A stretch of 21,821 bases of DNA, from contig VSMX01000021.1 in the NCBI GenBank assembly GCA_009773975.1, forward strand, positions 1 through 21,821, written 5' to 3'. The first letter of the stretch is position 1. Each line of letters starts with the position of its first letter. The position numbers and the translations under genes are program-made. This DNA is from Desulfovibrio sp. (GTDB taxonomy: Bacteria; Desulfobacterota; Desulfovibrionia; Desulfovibrionales; Desulfovibrionaceae). Below are positions 19,265 through 21,821 of the stretch, in pieces. Below the pieces are notes generated by a model. The model was not told the DNA's origin and made no database searches. It worked only from the letters and a program-made list of their open reading frames with translations.

Positions 19265-20707
19265 ATGCCCAAAGAATCGACTGCGCCCAAAAAGAAGGTT
19301 CAAAAGGCTGTAACTTCCGAAAATGTCCATTCCGAGCTTGTCAGGCGCGTGCCGCCACACAGCGCGGAAGCCGAACAGGCCGTCCTTGCGGGTTTGTTCA
19401 GCAGAACAAGCCTGATGAACTCCATAGCCGACATTTTAAGCCCGGAAGATTTTTATTTGCCCGCGCACCAGGTTATTTTTGCCGCCATCCTGGATCTGTA
19501 TTCCAAAAACGCGCCCATTGATCTTGTAAGCTGCGCGGAAACCCTGAAAGATAAAAACGATCTCGAAACAGCTGGCGGCGCGGTCTATCTTGGCCAATTG
19601 GCCCAATCCGTGGTCGAAGGCGCCAATGCGGAATACTACGCTGGCATTGTGCGCCAGAAAGCAATGCAGCGATCCCTTATCGAGGCCTGCGCCAAAATTA
19701 TCGGCAACAGTTTCGATTCCGCTGTCGGGCTTGATGAATTGCTCGATCAATCCGAACAGGCCGTGTTTTCAATTTCAAAACGCACGGCCGGCAATGGCTT
19801 TTCGGCAGGACGGGAACTCGTGGAAAAGGTATTTGAAAACCTTTCCCGCCTTGCGGATGCCCGCGACGTAGTAACCGGCGTTACAACAGGCTACAAGCGC
19901 CTGGACGCGATGACAGCCGGCCTGCAGCCTTCGGACCTGATCATCGTGGCAGCCAGGCCAAGTATGGGCAAGACGGCCTTTGCCATGTGCATGGCCATGA
20001 ACGCGGCCATCATGCAGGATATTCCCGTGGCAGTCTATTCGCTGGAAATGAGCAAGGAACAGCTTATGCAGCGCATGCTGGCCGCCTGGGGCAAGGTGGA
20101 TCTTTCCCGGTTGCGCCGGCCATCCCTGCTGGATGACAATGACTGGCAGAATTTGTACCAGGCTGCGGATGTCGTCTCGCGCGCGCCAATCTATATCGAC
20201 GATTCGCCAGGCCTTTCCACCCTCGAACTGCGCAGCCGCTCCAGAAGGCTGCAAACGGAAAAAGGCCTGGGACTCGTTGTTGTGGATTATCTTCAGTTAA
20301 TGCGCACAAGCCGCAAGACAGATTCCCGCGAACTGGAAATATCGGATATCTCACGCTCTCTCAAGGGACTGGCCAAGGAATTGAATATTCCCGTCGTCGC
20401 GCTTTCGCAGCTCAACCGCAAGGTTGAGGAGCGCGCGCGGGAGGACAAACGCCCCATGCTGTCGGATTTGCGTGAATCCGGCGCTATCGAGCAGGATGCC
20501 GATGTCATCATGTTTATTTACAGGGAAGACGTTTACAAATACAAAAAACCGTCCGAACGCCCCACAGAGGGACTGGCGGAAATCATTATCGGCAAGCAGC
20601 GCAACGGGCCTGTTGGCGTTGCCGAACTGGTCTATGTTTCGCCCTATACATATTTTGCGAACATGGCGCCCGACTGGATGCCGGAACCTTCCGAACAGGG
20701 CGGATAA
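19265..20707 (+). CDS. dnaB: Replicative DNA helicase
   Basis: Hexameric helicase that unwinds DNA at the replication fork and interacts with primase, 480 residues (E. coli 471). The N-terminal DnaB domain begins at RVPPHSAEAEQAVLAGLF (28-45). The RecA-like ATPase domain has Walker A ARPSMGKTA (230-238), Walker B VVVDYLQLM (338-346), the DNA-binding segment with LSQLNRKVEER (380-390) and SDLRESGAIEQDADV (400-414), and the arginine-finger region GKQRNGP (444-450). No intein is present, although this gene often hosts them. The start ATG 19265 has only a weak ribosome site (CGAGAT), but the next methionine, at residue 51, is inside the conserved domain. A terminator follows at 20766. The order rplI-dnaB is common in bacteria. 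Confidence 0.97.
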   Translation: MPKESTAPKKKVQKAVTSENVHSELVRRVPPHSAEAEQAVLAGLFSRTSLMNSIADILSPEDFYLPAHQVIFAAILDLYSKNAPIDLVSCAETLKDKNDLETAGGAVYLGQLAQSVVEGANAEYYAGIVRQKAMQRSLIEACAKIIGNSFDSAVGLDELLDQSEQAVFSISKRTAGNGFSAGRELVEKVFENLSRLADARDVVTGVTTGYKRLDAMTAGLQPSDLIIVAARPSMGKTAFAMCMAMNAAIMQDIPVAVYSLEMSKEQLMQRMLAAWGKVDLSRLRRPSLLDDNDWQNLYQAADVVSRAPIYIDDSPGLSTLELRSRSRRLQTEKGLGLVVVDYLQLMRTSRKTDSRELEISDISRSLKGLAKELNIPVVALSQLNRKVEERAREDKRPMLSDLRESGAIEQDADVIMFIYREDVYKYKKPSERPTEGLAEIIIGKQRNGPVGVAELVYVSPYTYFANMAPDWMPEPSEQGG

Positions 20708-20765
20708 AATAAACGCGGAAGCGGATATTGAAAACAATCCGCGCCTTGAGCTCATATCAATGTGA

Positions 20766-20795
20766 AAAAGCCCCGGCAATCTTGCCGGGGCTTTT
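20766..20795. terminator. Bidirectional terminator between dnaB and the convergent exported-protein gene
   Basis: AAAAGCCCCGGCAA (20766-20779) and TTGCCGGGGCTTTT (20782-20795) are exact inverted copies. Reading rightward it ends in CTTTTCTCTC; reading leftward it ends in CTTTTTCACA. It therefore serves dnaB and the minus-strand gene ending at 20822. Confidence 0.85.
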
Positions 20796-20821
20796 CTCTC
20801 ATCCATTAAAAATTTGCAGGA

Positions 20822-21748
20822 TTATCGGCGGGGCGCAGGCTTGTGCGGTCCCCTTGGCTCCATGCTGTAGCGGTAGACTTCGCTGATTTCCTTGTCATAG
20901 CCGGGATAGAAGCCCTTGCCCATGCCAAGAACAATGCGGGCGCCGCGATTCATCAGGACCATCAGGTCGCCGGTTACCGGATCCTGGCAAAGACCCTCGA
21001 TTTCGCCCTGCTTGATGGCTTCGTCAAGAGTCTTTTCCAGAACAACGGGGGCATTGGTGGCGGAGCTTACTTCCACGCGATAAACGTGGTCGGGCTCGTT
21101 GTCATCGGCTGTGCCGTCATCGGCTGTGACAAAAAGGTCGCCATTGACCCAGTAAACGCCCTGCACCCACTGCGGCACGGGCTGCAGATGAATCTTGCGC
21201 AGGTATTTGCCGTTGATGTCGTATTCATAGAGATAACGGCCGGATTCTTCGCCCACCCAGGAGCACATCCAGACTGTCTTTTTTACCGGGTCAACGGTAA
21301 TGCCTGAAACTTCTTCCTGGCCGGATTTGGGCTCAAAGGCAAAGGAGCGTTTCAGCTTCAGGGTTTCGGCGTCATGCACCGCAATCTGTATATCCTTGCC
21401 CACGCCATCCATGAAGTTTTCGGCGCTGACATAGATTTCTCCGTTGAAGACGTCAATGTCGCCAATGTGGTTGGAGGCAATGGGATAGCCTTCGAAAGGA
21501 TTGTTATTCTGTTTCACCAGCTTGCCGTCCATGTCGTATTTATAGAGGGCCTTGCTGCCGCTGACATAAATGAACTTGCCGTCGCAAGCCACGCCCTGGC
21601 GTCCCGCAACCGGAAAAACGCTTTTGAGCTTGTAGGTATATTTGGGTCCGGGAACTTTCGGACCGTTCACAGGGGCCGACACCGCGTTTTGCGGCAGGGT
21701 AATGGCGGCTGCCAGCAATAAGGCGGCCAGAACAAAAAGTTTGCGCAT
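20822..21748 (-). CDS. Exported beta-propeller-like protein of unknown function
   Basis: Protein of 308 residues with a clear Sec signal peptide: MRKLF, a hydrophobic stretch LAALLLAAAITL, and a likely cleavage after AVSA (about residue 25). Start ATG 21748 follows AAGGAGT. The mature part repeats short blades of the type GKFIYVSGSKALYKYDMDGK (about 57-76), GEIYVSAENFMDG, KTVWMCSWVG, YLYEYDINGKYLRKI and GDLFVTADDG, the pattern of NHL/YncE/SMP-30-like beta-propellers. Aspartates in the loops could bind calcium. The C-terminus is short, basic and proline-rich. It should act in the periplasm, perhaps as a binding or scaffold protein; no catalytic signature is recognised. It is single, convergent to dnaB and has its own promoter. 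Confidence 0.85.
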   Translation of the reverse strand: MRKLFVLAALLLAAAITLPQNAVSAPVNGPKVPGPKYTYKLKSVFPVAGRQGVACDGKFIYVSGSKALYKYDMDGKLVKQNNNPFEGYPIASNHIGDIDVFNGEIYVSAENFMDGVGKDIQIAVHDAETLKLKRSFAFEPKSGQEEVSGITVDPVKKTVWMCSWVGEESGRYLYEYDINGKYLRKIHLQPVPQWVQGVYWVNGDLFVTADDGTADDNEPDHVYRVEVSSATNAPVVLEKTLDEAIKQGEIEGLCQDPVTGDLMVLMNRGARIVLGMGKGFYPGYDKEISEVYRYSMEPRGPHKPAPRR

Positions 21749-21784
21749 GGTGACTCCTTGAGGTTTGAAAAATACTTTGTATCC

Positions 21785-21812
21785 ACTCTATCGCCAATCC
21801 GGATCAAGTCAA
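21785..21812 (-). promoter_or_regulatory. Promoter of the exported-protein gene
   Basis: On the minus strand TTGACT (21812-21807), a 16-base spacer and TAGAGT (21790-21785) resemble a sigma-70 promoter, 37 bases before the start codon. The ribosome site AAGGAGT follows. The -10 box is imperfect. Confidence 0.45.
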
Positions 21813-21821
21813 GGATTACTG

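Overview
The window looks like a chromosomal segment of a deltaproteobacterium (Desulfobacterota), most likely in or near the Desulfovibrionales. The basis is recalled similarity: RpoB and RpoC read very like the Desulfovibrio proteins along their length, the two-gene HdrE/HdrD-type redox module is of a kind common in sulfate reducers, and rpsF-rpsR-rplI is followed by dnaB. No database search was possible. Base composition is moderate, with a visibly AT-richer patch around 1500-2800.

Layout. (1) Positions 1-2637, minus strand: an apparent operon of an acyltransferase-3 membrane protein, a 116-residue protein of unknown function, a small HNH/zinc-ribbon gene broken by two single-base frameshifts, and a D-2-hydroxyacid dehydrogenase cut by the window edge. 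(2) Positions 2638-11594, plus strand: rpoB and rpoC without rplKAJL in front, with a good sigma-70-type promoter, an intrinsic-terminator hairpin in the leader, two strong hairpins between the genes and a terminator after rpoC. (3) Positions 11595-14544: a structured leader and a two-gene membrane redox module (cytochrome-b-like subunit plus Fe-S/CCG-domain subunit) ended by a GC-rich hairpin. (4) Positions 14551-17267: two stem-loops, then asnS and argJ. (5) Positions 17307-17878: an internally deleted glycerate 2-kinase pseudogene. (6) Positions 17882-20795: promoter, rpsF, rpsR, rplI, terminator, dnaB, terminator. (7) Positions 20822-21821, minus strand: an exported beta-propeller-like protein with its promoter.

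Most of the window is core information processing (transcription, translation, replication initiation) with amino-acid metabolism (Asn-tRNA charging, arginine synthesis) and one energy-metabolism module. The redox pair probably exchanges electrons between the menaquinone pool and a cytoplasmic thiol/disulfide partner, but the partner is not encoded here.

No clearly new defence, mobile or RNA system is visible. The points most worth a second look are the two decayed genes (which could mean genome reduction or, for the first, homopolymer sequencing errors), the stand-alone rpoBC unit with a possible attenuator, the redox pair with one degenerate CCG domain, and the hairpin-rich leader of asnS.
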